Shown here piece after piece: positions 1 through 16,200 of a stretch of 64,000 bases of DNA. The notes beneath the pieces are model-generated. The model worked only from the letters and a program-made list of their open reading frames with translations. It was not told the origin of the DNA and did not search any database. The position numbers and the translations under genes were made by a program. Numbering within the stretch: position 1 is the stretch's first letter; every line of letters starts with the position of its first letter. The DNA is from Liolophura sinensis (Eukaryota > Mollusca > Polyplacophora > Chitonida > Chitonidae): NCBI RefSeq assembly GCF_032854445.1, contig NC_088296.1:17351485-17415484 (forward strand), in the 5' to 3' direction.

Positions 1-91
1 CATACATACATACATACATACATACATACATACATACATACATACATACAGACATACATACAGACATACATACAGACAGGCATACATACAG

Positions 92-125
<34 letters not shown>

Positions 126-185
126 TCACACACACGCACGCACACACCCACGCACGCACACAGACGCACACACACACACACACAG
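1..185. repeat. (CATA)n then (CA)n microsatellite
   Basis: The window opens inside a tetranucleotide CATA array that grades into CA/CGCA repeats at about 105-185. It matches the tail of the SINE at 53390-54001, so it is probably the 3' tail of a similar SINE whose body lies left of the window. Confidence 0.9.
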
Positions 186-330
186 GGAAGGCCACAGGGA
201 TTTTTTTAAACAATATAATCCAGCGTAAATTCCAAATGGACCTGAGGCATCCATAATTTAGATTATACAACATACAACAGTTTTCAAATAACAGTTAAGT
301 GCGGAAATACCCAGTCTTTAGGTACACCCG
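186..330. other. Left flank of the array, duplicated at 54002-54150
   Basis: This single-copy-looking segment recurs almost unchanged before gene F (54002-54150). It marks the left border of the gene array at about 290. No coding potential is visible. Confidence 0.7.
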
Positions 331-581
331 ACAGTGAATCTACCAGTGCCCAATGCGCTGTGCCCGTCAGAAGAATGCGGTAGAAGTTTGCAGGTTCATG
401 TATCAGTGTTTATTTTTATTCAGACTTGTGAACCAGATGGCAGAGTTATTTCCAAGAAACTGTAACTGACACCTGTATTATGTGGATTTATCAGTCGACA
501 GTTTGGGTGCGTGTGTGTGTGGAATGTAAAAACACAGCCAGTAATTTACAGGTTGATATGTACCCGGGTGTTTTCATTGGC

Positions 582-600
582 GACGTCGTTTATACTCGAG
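582..600 (+). promoter_or_regulatory. Putative core promoter of gene A
   Basis: GACGTC at 582-587 is followed at once by a TATA-like TTTATAC. The block lies 66 bp before the ATG and is kept in all seven copies at 66-67 bp, in an otherwise drifting upstream region. GACGTC is the core of an ATF/CREB-type site. A role in transcription is inferred. Confidence 0.45.
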
Positions 601-647
601 AAGAGTAAGCTATACAACCAGTGCACCATTAGCTTCTAACAGGAAAG

Positions 648-4842
<4,195 letters not shown>

Positions 4843-5610
4843 TCCTTGAATGGCCTCCACCTTGGCATATGGTGTCTAGTATAACTATAGGTTTAGGTCA
4901 AGCACCTGGCAGCTTGATGTAACCTTGTTCCAGCTGACCATTAAGTGTTTATCTTTATGAAAAGACGGCCAATAACTTAACTAGAGTTATGTAGCCAGCG
5001 GAGTTGAAACAAGCCTAAACTGCCACAGTCATGTTTTTTTTTTCTGGCGTGCATGATAATGGAATTCTTACAGAACCACGGGATACGTTGTGTTGTGGGG
5101 TAACGAGAGCACACATGGTTAGAAATGAAGATATGCTTCGGATGACGTCAGCTGAAACAGATGCGTTACTACGATATAGAGATAATCTGAGTGTTTAAAA
5201 ATCATGACATGATGGCGCTTTCGATTATTTGTACTTTTGCTTAATTAAAACAGTGATATCTTGATTATGCAACTGTACAGATAAAAATGACACAGACTAC
5301 TTTTTAAACTGTACGTGGAACATTTTATCTATTTGTTCGGGTATGCTGTTTTCTTTTAAAACCATACAAGACGATTCAGTCGGAGAGTGAGCTTGCTAAT
5401 ATGTGCATGTAGTTATACAAACTACAAACAGCGTGTCAGAAAATGGGAGTTGCAATGAGCTAACTACATATACACATGAAGGTATAGTTGTATTGAGGCA
5501 AGTCCAATAGCTGTCCTTTGACATGCATTGCCCAGATCGATTTTAAAATTCAACCAAGCCGATGGGTAACCAAACTTTCAAGCGATGGTACGACCAAACG
5601 ATTTAACATG
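4843..5610. other. Intergenic A-B, nothing coding seen
   Basis: This is array downstream sequence homologous to 11820-12580 in copy B and 59940-60690 in copy F. It is AT-rich, with no ORF of note and no recognised RNA. Confidence 0.5.
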
Positions 5611-5838
5611 TATTTTATTTTAGTGGTGTTTTATGCCGTGCTCAAGAATATTCCACGACGGCGGCCAACATTATAGAGCGGGACAGTCGCCAGGGTTGAG
5701 GTTGTGGTTGGGTGGTTTTGGAGGGAGGGGGGAGGGGGGTAAGGGGGGGGGAGATAACCAAGCAAAGCCCTTTGAGAAACTCACGGCCATCGGCTGGTTG
5801 CTGTCAGACCTTCCCTAATACGGCCAGGCAGATGTCAC
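5611..5838 (-). mobile_element. SINE-1 copy, upstream of gene B
   Basis: Read on the minus strand, this is the SINE-1 tail and body (GTGTTTTATGCCGTGCTCAAG on plus). It contains a G-rich expansion at about 5718-5752. Orthologous copies lie before C, D, E and G but not before F. Confidence 0.65.
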
Positions 5839-6252
5839 GATAGTGCGAAGCTATAACATGATACTGCGTGACGATGAAGAAACGAAGCGACGAATTTCTT
5901 TTCCGCCATGTAGTACATATATGTGTTCTTACAACAGTTAAGTGCTTGAATACCCAGTCTTTAGGTAAACCCGACCGTGTATCTGACTGCGTCCAATGCG
6001 CTGTGACCTGTTTGAAGAATGTGGTTGAAGTTTATAGGTTCAATAGTAAGTGTTTATTTTTATTCAGCCTTGTGAACCAGATGGCAGAGTTATTTCCAAG
6101 AAACTGTAACTGACACCTGTATTATGTGGATTTATCACTCCACGGTGTGGGTGCGGGTGTGTGTGTGTGAAATGTGAAATTCAAGGAATATGTTTACAAA
6201 AACACGGCCAGTAATTTACGCACTTGATATGTACCCGGGTGTTTTTATCGGC

Positions 6253-6271
6253 GACGTCGTTTATACGCGAG
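6253..6271 (+). promoter_or_regulatory. Putative core promoter of gene B
   Basis: GACGTC (6253-6258) plus TTTATAC, 66 bp before the ATG. Confidence 0.45.
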
Positions 6272-6318
6272 AAGAGTAAGCTGAACAACCAATTCACCAT
6301 TAACTCCTCACAAGAAAG

Positions 6319-9300
6319 ATGCGGATTTCTTACCGTGTACTACTGACTCTGTTAGCAGTGGTAGTCAGCTACCCAAAGACAGGCGCAGCTACCTCTTATG
6401 CACAATTTTTAAACCAGTTCGAGGTACTACCTTTAGGCAGTGACAGTTTGAAGGACACGTGCTCCAATTCAGGTAGGTTTTGAACTATGTATTTCCGGCA
6501 CTTCCTCTGTAGTCAAACTCACCATTGGCCTCCGTGGCCAAGTCGATTAACACGCCACCGACGCACAATAAACCAGGAGCCTCTCACCAATGTGGTCGTT
6601 GTGAGTTCAAATCCAGCTCATGCTGTCTTCCTCCACGGCCATTCGTGGGAAGATCTTCCAGAGGCCTGCGGATGGTTGTGGGTTTTCCCCGGAATCTACC
6701 CGGTTTCCTCTCTCTATAATATTGGCCGCCGTCGTACAAGTGAAATATTCTAAAGCGCGGCGTAAACACTAATCAAATAAATAAATATATAAAACCCACT
6801 ATCATGAGATATAATAGAAACTCCATATGGTCACGTTTCCATTTAATACTTCGAGGCCAGTTTCCATATCTTCCTGTGTTGGTATTATTGAATTCTTCTT
6901 AAAGCATTTTGAAATCTTTCCCACAGATGAAAAGTTTTGCTATGTTACTTTCTGCATCTTTACATGTTAAAAAAGGAGTCAAAGAATGGAAATACACTTC
7001 TATGTTTTAGACGGGAGACACAGGATAAAGCCTGGGTCGCGGCATACCCAGAGACCTTAAAAATCGTATGCTTTGCGCTCATCACTGCGAGGTCAGAGCA
7101 ACTTAACAAACATGACTAGTTCGCACGGTGTCAGTATAATGTGGTTGCGTCGGGTGTCATGTTTGATGTCTTCGGCATGATATTTCACTCTCGGCAGCAC
7201 AATGGCGACATGAACTCACCCTGCCACAAGGAGACAAAATAGGTCAATGTATAAACACACCCAATTACTCTCGATCGTCATATAATTTAAGAACTGCTAG
7301 GTACGATGTAAAACCCCAAGCATGTATGCATACATACATCCATCCCCTATTACATACATAAAATACGCCCTTCACATGACGTTGGCAGTCGCCGATATAA
7401 CCTTGAAATTTGCCGTCCTTAACCCGTCGTTGGACAGTTAGGATATTGAAAATAAGTAATCTATTCTCTATGAAACGTTACAATCAACAATAATTCGCTA
7501 CACAAACATATGTAAATATAATGTTAATCTCGGCGATGTACAAAAAGATTTTGCAAGAAATATCAAGATTGTGTAAAAAAAATCGCATACATATACATGT
7601 ATATCTCAGAAGATATGGAAACTGATATTGTTTTCGAAGTATTAAATGACTGTCATAACTCGTAGAGCTGTAGATCCAGGGTCAACTCTGGGTTTAGTCA
7701 AACCTTAGACCTTAAAACAGAAAGTTGGACATTCCTCACTTGGCGATCAGCATGAAGGGGATAGTGCAACGACTTGTTGACCCGTATATGTATAATGGCT
7801 AGGGAGGGGCTGCTTACTTGCCTTCTGTAAGGCGTTTCAGTGAAGTAGCACTAGAAAAAACAGCGGTGGAAATCCGTCCTGCAACAAGGAGGCACATTAT
7901 ATGCACTCTAAGTATTCCTTCGTCGTCATATGACTGAAAAATTGTTAACTACGACATTAAACCCAAAGCACTCACTCAATAAAAATCGAAATCAGATCTC
8001 AAGTCCTAGCAAAATACAGAATGAATTCAATCACAGATATATAGCTATGTGACATTTTATCTTATATCCGACATGTAGCAAATAAGCTGATCAACCCAGG
8101 TTGTGCCTGATGAGTTAACTGTTCATCATTTGTAGAGCCCCATATGTTTGATGGTTGTATCTATCCATCAGACTGTGCAGATGTTTACAACTGTGACCAC
8201 ACCAAGAGCGGAGTTTACCGAGTGTTTCCGTTTGGAGTCGGATCAGGCTTCCTGGTGTATTGTGATATGGTAACCAATGGGGGTGGCTGGCTGGTGAGTT
8301 GTATTAGCCATTTCATAAAAATGAGTTTACGCCTTACTGACTGAAGAAGCTTGTATGAAGTTAACCGAGCACTATGTCAGACAGCATTTTATATGCCATC
8401 TATAGAGGCCCAATGTGGTTAAATATTTCCAAATTTTTCCGAACATTGATCCTTCATCATTTTGTTCGACAGCATTGTTTTATAGTATAGTTGTATACTT
8501 AAAGTATACCAACCTGTTCGCTAAAAGTAGGGTACCGGAATGTATAAACCCCTCTACTGTCTCATTCCTCCTATTGTCGTAACTGCGACATTGGAGGACA
8601 TTTGGAATATTAGGGAGAGGTTTATTGCAGAAGCCGCCCCTCATATCGTGTTACGGAGAGGTAGAGTTACTCCACTGACCGTAAATTTCATTCTGTATAT
8701 ATAATGTGTGTGTGGGCTTTATCGTGTCAGTGTGAATGCATGAATTATCACAACAAATGTAGTTTACTCACCCGATAGTGAATGGTGAATTATCACCCCA
8801 GCTGAAGCTAGTTAGCCCATATGTAACTGAATGAAATATCAGAGCAAATACAGCTGGCCGGCTTAACTGTGAATGACTACATTACCTCAGCAAGATTAGA
8901 AAGCATTAAGTCTCTGGCTGAATTAAAGAATTATCAGAGCAAATGCCAATGACTAAACCGTCTGTAAATCATCAATAATCGCCGCTAATTTAGCTAATTA
9001 ACCCGTTAGTGAGGTATGGATTTTCACAGCAAATGTAGATGACCGGCTTAACTGTCAATGGCAAAGAACACTGACGGTTCATAGATATATTATCAGGTAA
9101 ATGATGTTTCTTCAAATGTCTACAGGTGTTTCAGAGACGACAAGACGGATCCGGGGACTTCACACGAATGTGGCAGAGATTTAAGGATGGTTTCGGAAAC
9201 ATTTACCAGGAGTTTTGGTTGGGTAAGAAAATTTTAAATCCACATAGATATTTGCAAGAATCCTATTAGCAGAACCCCATATTCATATCTTCTTTTGTTA

Positions 9301-10841
9301 GTAAAGTGCTACAATGTTTGTTTTACAAGTTACATTGATCATCTGGCTAGATGTTAAAACAAGAGCCTATTTCAGCAAGAATGTCTAGTAAAGCCTAAAC
9401 TTGATTTTACCAAGATCACTTGTGTGACTATTGCTTGGATCTAAGCCTTTCTTTCGTGACTGGATGGACAAGGTGTCGTGTGTGGTTTCCTGCCTGTTAC
9501 TGACACCATGTATGACACCTCGTCCATCCAGTCACCAATTACAGACACCAGTCATGACTCCTTCCCCACCCAGCAACGAATTACTATCACAACACATGAC
9601 AAATTGTCCTTCCAGACACTGATTATTGAAACCAGACACGACATCTTTCCCATCGAGTTACGGATAATTGACGCTGGACTTGACGCTTTTGCCCACCCAA
9701 TCACGGATTACTGACACAACACACGACACCTTGTCCATCAAGTCAGTGGGCAAGGTGTCATACCTAGTGTTAGTAATTCGTGACTGGACGGACAAAGGTG
9801 TCATACGTAGTGTCAATAATTTGTGACTGGGTGGGCAAGATGTTAACCCTAGTGTCAGTAATGCCCATACATAAAATAACTTCAAGCCTCCTTTTAGAAT
9901 ATTTTCTTTTCCTAGGACTGGAGAAATTACATTTGTTAACATCACAGCGTCACTATGAGTTGATGATCAACATCGCAAACTATAGCGGGCACAGCTTCCA
10001 CGCTACTTACAGCAGATTTCGTGTATCGGGAGAGAGGCAAAAATTCAGGCTGATGTTGGGAAGCTATTCAGGAACAGCAGGTAAGTTAATGACAATAGAT
10101 GATAAGGGATACGCTGTTCATGGACAGAGCTCCTCTGTGAGCGAGGGGATTAGCGCTCAAGCGCGGCGCAATGACTCAGGAACCTATCACTAATTTTCGT
10201 CCTACCCCATCTCATCCTGGCTTCCTCCCCGGCAATCGCGCTCTGTCCAGTTTCCCCATACTTTAGAATATCTGGTTTCCCCATACCTCAGAATTTCGGA
10301 CTTAAACAATGGCGGTGGATGGAAGATACTCGATTGCCCGTCTTTAACCGTTAACCTATGGCAAGTTGCTACCGAACTTTCCCACAGGTGACGTAAACAT
10401 TTCCACACCATATTAATGGATGACAATAACAAGACTAGAGTTTTTACGCCGTACTTTATACGCCGAGTGTTGTCGACCATCTCTTGTCATCAAAACCCAG
10501 CAAATAGTGTCGAGTAGCAAGAGATTTAGGTAATAAAATTCCAGAAATAAAAATCTCCATCCTTTAATCTTACAGTAGATGCAATGACCCACCACAATGG
10601 ATACCAGTTTAGCACTCCGGATAGTGACAACGACGCATCGGAAACTCGACACTGCGCCGACATATACAAAACTGGCTGGTGGTACAGAGATTGTCATTAT
10701 TGTAACCTGAACGGAGAGTATGTTCAAGCTGGCGGGAAACCAAGGTTAACATACTCCGGAATAGCAGGATACACCTGGTTAAAACAATACGGACATTTAC
10801 AGTTTGCAGAGATGAAGATCCGACCTGTCTGGAACTCGTAG
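6319..10841 (+). CDS. Secreted fibrinogen-related lectin, copy B (intact)
   Basis: Exons: 6319-6472, 8136-8293, 9126-9222, 9916-10080, 10576-10841; 840 nt in frame, 279 aa. Residues 1 to about 24 form a signal peptide (MRISYRV, hydrophobic LLTLLAVVV, then SYPKTGAA). Residues 52-279 are one complete FReD: the conserved C65-C94 pair, GGGWL (100-104) spliced to [27 protein letters not shown], calcium loop D207-S-D209-N-D211, the C218-C231 pair around the WWY motif, and a terminal MKIRP. No collagen or Ig domain is present, so it is lectin-only. Family knowledge suggests extracellular calcium-dependent binding of acetylated or sugar ligands, as in ficolins and tachylectins. Oddities: extra cysteines C59, C71 and C234; GSGDF where most copies have GSVDF. 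The start is the only ATG before the signal core. Confidence 0.86.
6527..6793 (+). mobile_element. SINE-1, nearly full length, intron 1 of B
   Basis: It starts with GGCCTCCGTGGCCAAG (A-box-like), then a GAGTTCAAATCC B-box, the body, and an AATCAAATAAATAAA tail. Its counterpart in F is at 54655-54917. Confidence 0.8.
7008..7350 (+). mobile_element. SINE-2 (CATA-tailed), intron 1 of B
   Basis: Same insertion site as in A. The CATA tail is reduced to a few units at 7320-7345. Confidence 0.65.
7661..7979 (+). mobile_element. SINE-3 (CTCA-tailed), intron 1 of B
   Basis: The body is longer than in A and includes GGAGGGGCTGCTTACTTGCC. The tRNA-like head has lost its anticodon-stem part. Confidence 0.65.
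8733..9068. repeat. Degenerate about 45-bp tandem repeat, intron 2 of B
   Basis: Orthologous to the block in A, about seven units. Confidence 0.55.
9448..9868. repeat. Inverted 42-bp repeat array, intron 3 of B
   Basis: The left arm reads GTCCATCCAGTCACCAATTAC; the right arm carries the reverse form (TAATTCGTGACTGGACGGAC). The switch is at about 9735-9760. It ends some 50 bp before exon 4. Confidence 0.7.
10140..10270 (+). mobile_element. SINE-1 fragment, intron 4 of B
   Basis: GCGCGGCGCAATGACTCAGG plus a reduced body; more eroded than in A or C. Confidence 0.5.
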
Positions 10842-12584
10842 ATAGATTTAGGACAGATCTGTTCAAGGGTGCATGAAAAAGAACTCAAGAACCAACATTA
10901 TGTTTTCACATGAAATGAAGAAGACTTTACCGAACAAGAGAAAAAATTGGTGACTTGGGTGTATTTTATATATCTTAATAAGCCAGTCTATTTGGTGCAT
11001 TTTTCCCTCAACGGTCGGACATACCGTTAACATGGGACTAGCTTAGTCCAGTTCGGGCTATGCCCCCCTCCCCCCACAAGAAAGCTGTTTTTACAAATAT
11101 TACTGGTGACGTTACCACAGCAGCCTACATCCTTTCCAGGCTAACTGCTAAGGCCTTAGGAAAACCATAGCTGAAAGCCATTTTCACATCGCAAGAAAAA
11201 AACCGAGAAATTTTGTGTATTTTTATATGTTAGGACCCATCCTAAACTGTATATTAAGAAATAAATCCGAACAGTTGCGTGTACATTCAAATAAATAATA
11301 TCTTAATATTGAACAGAAATGCTGTTGTTTGAATGTATTCTGTTATCATAACTTAGTACTGTGTCATATCCGTGCTCTCCGTCCACCAATATTGTTTTCA
11401 GAGCCATCACCGTTGACGCTACCCCAACAGATTACGTAATTTTGAGGCTGACTGCTGAGGCCTTAAGGAAGATTTATTTGTAATTTTATATATTAGGCAT
11501 CATCCTAAATTCTATACTAGGAAGTACAACCCAAGTGTTTTATGTATTCTTAAATAGCTCTACAAGATTATACTTGGGCACCATGGATTTGTCAGCTAAA
11601 TGCCACATTATATTTTGCCTCAAGTACATGTAAAACAAGCCTAACAACTTTTGAAAATATAAACATGCATACAGCGTTTAAAATTAAATAATTAAAAAAG
11701 ACCCGGATTCAGATTGAAAATATATTTACTTATGGTGTGATGAAAACGGGCAGAACACGGGGCAATAACAAACGACCATCCGCAGGTTGCTGGCAAAAAC
11801 CTTATGATCTACGACAGGAAGTTCCAAGAATATTCGTTGAACTGTCTCCATCTTGACATGTGGTGTCCAGTATAAGTTTAGGTCAAGCCCTTGGCAGCTT
11901 GATGTAAACATGTTCCAGCTGATCATTAAGTGTTTATCTTGATGAAAAGACAGCCAATAACATATTTTTTTAGCCAGAGGAGTTGAAACAAGCCTAAACT
12001 GCCACATCCATGTTTTTTTTTTCCTGGCGTGCATGATGATGGAATTCTTACAGGACCACGAGATACGTTATGTTGTAGAGTAAACGAGAGCACCCATGGT
12101 TAGAAATCAAGACATGCTTCGGGTCACGTCAGCTGAATAACATGCGTAATTGGACATAGAGATAACCTAACTGGTTAAACATGATAACATGATGGCGCTT
12201 TCCATTATATGTAATTTTCCTTAATTAAAACTGTGATATCTTGATTTTACAACCGAACAAATAAACATCACGTAGTCTACGTTTTAAACTGTACGTGGAA
12301 CATTTTATCGATTTGCTCTGGTATCGTGTTTTCTTTTAACACCACACAAGACGATTCAGTCGGAGAGGGACTTTGCTAACATGCATGTAGTTATACAAAC
12401 TAGACAAAGTGTGTTAGAAAATGGGAGTTGCAGTGAGCTAACTCCATATATATATGGAGGTATAGTTGTATTGAAGCAAGTGCAAACGTTGTCCGTTGAC
12501 AAAATACACTGCGTAGATCGATTTTAAAATTCAACCAAACGGAAGTGTTTTTTTGAAGCTATGGTACGACCAAACAGTTCAATA
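10842..12584. other. 3' region of B and intergenic B-C
   Basis: Probable 3' UTR, with an AATAAA at 11260-11265 some 420 bp after the stop, followed by AT-rich intergenic DNA homologous to 58951-60690. Nothing coding is supported. Confidence 0.55.
11260..11265 (+). promoter_or_regulatory. Candidate poly(A) signal of gene B
   Basis: AATAAA about 420 bp after the stop, kept at the same relative place in C (22840), F (59369), D (31112) and E (39769). Confidence 0.4.
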
Positions 12585-12770
12585 CATATTTAATTTCATT
12601 CGTGTTTTATGCTGTGCTCAAGAATATTTTAGGACCGCGGCCAGCATTATAGTTTGGGATGTCTGGGGGCGGGATAAATAGGCAGAGCCCTTTGAGAAAC
12701 TCACAGCCATCAGCAGACCTCCCCTAGTGCGGGCAGAGAGGAAACCAGCATGTAATGCCACGATAGTGCG
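12585..12770 (-). mobile_element. SINE-1 fragment, upstream of gene C
   Basis: Eroded minus-strand copy beginning TTCGTGTTTTATGCTGTGCTC; orthologous to 60695-60875. Confidence 0.55.
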
Positions 12771-13170
12771 AAGCAAAAACACCATGGTGCGTGACGAGAA
12801 AAAAACGATGTGATGTAGTTTTACCTAACATGTAGTACATATATGTCTTCTTACAACAGTTTAGTGCTTGAATACCCAGTCTTTGCGTACGCCCGACCGT
12901 GTATCTGACTGTGTCCAATGCGCTGTGACCTGTCAGAAGAATGCGGTTGAAGTTTATAGGTTCAACAGTAAGTGTTTATTTTTATTCAGCCTTGTGAACC
13001 AGATGGCAGAGTTATTTCCAAGAAACTGTAACTGACACCTGTATTATGTGGATTTATCAGTCGACGGTGTGGGTGCGTGTGTGTGTGAAATGTGAAATTC
13101 AAGGAATATGTTTACAAAAACGCAGCCAGTAATTTACAGAGTTAATATGTAGCCGGGTGTTTTTATCGGC

Positions 13171-13189
13171 GACGTCGTTTATACGCGAG
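13171..13189 (+). promoter_or_regulatory. Putative core promoter of gene C
   Basis: GACGTC (13171-13176) plus TTTATAC, 67 bp before the ATG. Confidence 0.45.
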
Positions 13190-13237
13190 AAGAGTAAGCT
13201 GTACAGCCAGTTCACCATTAGCTTCTAACAGTAAAAG

Positions 13238-16200
13238 ATGGGGATTTCTTACCGTGCACTACTGGCTCTGCTAGCAGTGGTAGTCAGCTACCCAAAGACA
13301 GGTGCAGCTTACTCTTATGGACAGTTTTTAAATCAGTTCGAGGTACTACCTTTAGGCAATGACAGTTTGAAGGATACGTTCTCCACTTCAGGTAGGTTTT
13401 GAGCTATGTATGTCCAGTATTTCCTTCTTAGTCAAACTCACCAGAGGCCTCCTTGACGCTAACGAGGCGCATTGACCCACGAGCTGCTCATCAATGTGGT
13501 CACTGTGAGTTCAAGTCCAGCTCATGCTACCTTCCTCTACAGTCATTCGTGGGAAGACCTTCCAGAGACTTGGGGATGGTAATAGGTTTCCCCCAAACTC
13601 TGCCGGACTCTGCCCGGTTTCATTCATATTGGCAGCCGTCGTAGAAGTAAAATATTCTAGAGTGCGGCGTAAAACACCAATCAAATAAGTAAATAAATCA
13701 AACTAACTAACATCCGATATAACAGAAACTCCATATGATCACGTGTTTATTTAATATTTCAAAAACAAAGTCGGTTTCCAAATCCTCCGCTGTTGGTATT
13801 ATTGAATTCTTCTTTAAGCATTTTGAAATCTTTCCCGCATTTGTGAAGTTTTCCTCTATTACTTTCTTATTTTTTACTTGGGTATGTGCAAATTCTTCTT
13901 CGAAAAGCTTCGAAATGTGTCTGTAAACCGGACGATCTCGGACACTATTCATGTTCTCTGCTGTGGGGGACATATTTGTGCCAATCTGTTCTGGAAAAAT
14001 GTCGATCAGATATATCTGGACAAGGTACACCAAGTCGCCATATCAGCTCTAAACAACGGGTCACAGGTATGACAAAAGGACAGAAATGCCTGGCACTCAC
14101 TGCATTGCTAATTGCTGGGGATATTAACCCTAACCCAGGCTCCGAACAAGACCTATGCGGTTCATGCATGAACCAAGTCAATTTTGTGTGAGCTTTGCGA
14201 AGACCGGTTCCATGTAAACTGTATATACCCAGGAAAAAGTGACTTCGTCACTGGTAATGAATGGTTATGTAACTTGTGTAGCCAACCGCTGAACGGTTGA
14301 CGTTACGTAATGGCACAGGACGGCAACATGTAGGTAGACCAGTTTCAGTACTGGAGAGTTTCTGATCCCTGTGAAACTCACTCAATGTGCAAAACATGTA
14401 AAAATGTCTCACCGAGTGACCATATTTGTCAATATGTCAACTGTGATAAGAACTGGCATACGACCTGCTGGTCTGTTGCTGAGAATGAATGCATTGGCCT
14501 TAGCGAATTAGACGATGATAAGTGGGCGGAAAGGATATGTCAAATGTGTTTTGCTTCTATTGTATCCCCAAACGAAACAGATAAAACAACTCCTTGGGCA
14601 GATGTAACCTACTGAAAGGCCTGTGGATAGGCCATTTGAACATAAGACGTATAATGACAAGAGGAAAGATCCATCAGCTCACACTTATGCGAAGGACATG
14701 GGAATTCGACAAACAGTGTATCACGGAAAGTAAACTAAATAACCTGATCGATGACAATGACGAGCGTCTACCCCGCTATGACTCCCCATACAGGGGATAT
14801 AGTTAGAGGACCCAGAATAACGGTGGTGGGATACTTGGGTACGTCAAGTCCGGACTCAGGGCTTCACACAAGAACAGATTAGACCTCTGCTCAGCGGATG
14901 TGGAATGTCTTACGAATCAAATATTTCAGCTAGGTACAAAGACAATCCTCATAACAACCATACACAGACCACCTGACTCATCAGTCGACTGCTTCAATCG
15001 GTTCGAGGCTGCTGTGGAAAAATATGGGAAGGACATACAACTCCAATATTATCCGGTGACTTTAATGTAGATTTAATGAAATAAACCAAAACGGCAGACT
15101 ATTACAAACCCTAGAAATGTATAACTTTAGTCAGGAGGTAAATTTCCCAACTAGGGTTACTGAAACTACGGATACTTTGATAGACCATATATACATTACC
15201 GAACCAGAGGTGTTAGCTGAAAGGGGCGTAGTTCTTGCTGGAATAAGACCTCCATCTTGTTTAAATTGTAAAAAAAATCTTGTAAACAGCAACAGAGCTC
15301 CCATATGAGTGTTAAGTATCGTAATTATAAACATCATAAATTTCAACAAGATTTACAAAATATTTCTTAGAGTGTAATCGAAGGATTTGACGACCCTAAT
15401 GTCGCGTGGTACGCGTTTAAAACGGTACTGCTCAGTGTTGTAGATGAGCACGCTCCACTAAAGGAGCGGCGGATCCGTCCTCATGTTTTAAACTGGATTA
15501 CAGACGAACTTCTTTCGAAAATTCACACACGTGGTCACATGTGCAAAACGGCCATGGATTTTAAGCATAAAATGGACTGGAAAATCTATCGTGCTCAACG
15601 AAATCGTGTCATTGGACTACTTTGAAAAACGAAGTGCGAATTTGTGTCCAAACACAGAGAAGAATCAGAAGGCAATTCGAAGGAAGTGTGGAAACCCCTA
15701 AAGAACATTCTGCCTAATGAAGCTAAAATATCCTCTGATTTCTTTAATGTAGGGGCCGATACCATATGTAAAAACCTGACATCTTGAACTGTTTTATTGG
15801 ATAGTTTAGCAGTATAGGCAAGGAAATTGGCAAAGGTTTAAATAAAAGTTTGCCACAAATAAAAAATTTATTTATTTATTTGATGGGTGTTTCCGCCATA
15901 CTCAAGAATATTTCTGTTATACGACGGCGGCCAGCATTATGATGGGAGGAAGCCGGGCAGAGCCCGGGGGAAACCCACGACCATCAGCAGGTTGTTGTCA
16001 GACCTTCCCACGTACGGCCGGAGATGAAGCCAGCATGAGCTGGACTTGCACTTACACTAACCGCAAATAAAACAAATTACCGATAATTACTAATGTAGAA
16101 ATTCCCTCTATTTCGGAAGACTTCGTTAAAAGTCAGAGAAAAGTACGTCTGCAGGTAAAGCCCGAGGCCTAGATGGGATTTCCATAACAATGTTCAAATT

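Noticed and set aside
6525-6769. Short frames on both strands over the intronic SINE
   Set aside because: They follow the SINE body and recur wherever SINE-1 is inserted.
9431-9714. Short proteins rich in Ser/Pro/Thr in intron 3
   Set aside because: Translations of the 42-bp inverted repeat; they recur in every copy only because the repeat does.
9780-10193. 137-codon frame taken as a gene
   Set aside because: It is intron 3 repeat read through into true exon 4; the exon starts at 9916 after a CCTAG acceptor. The same holds for 57889-58302.
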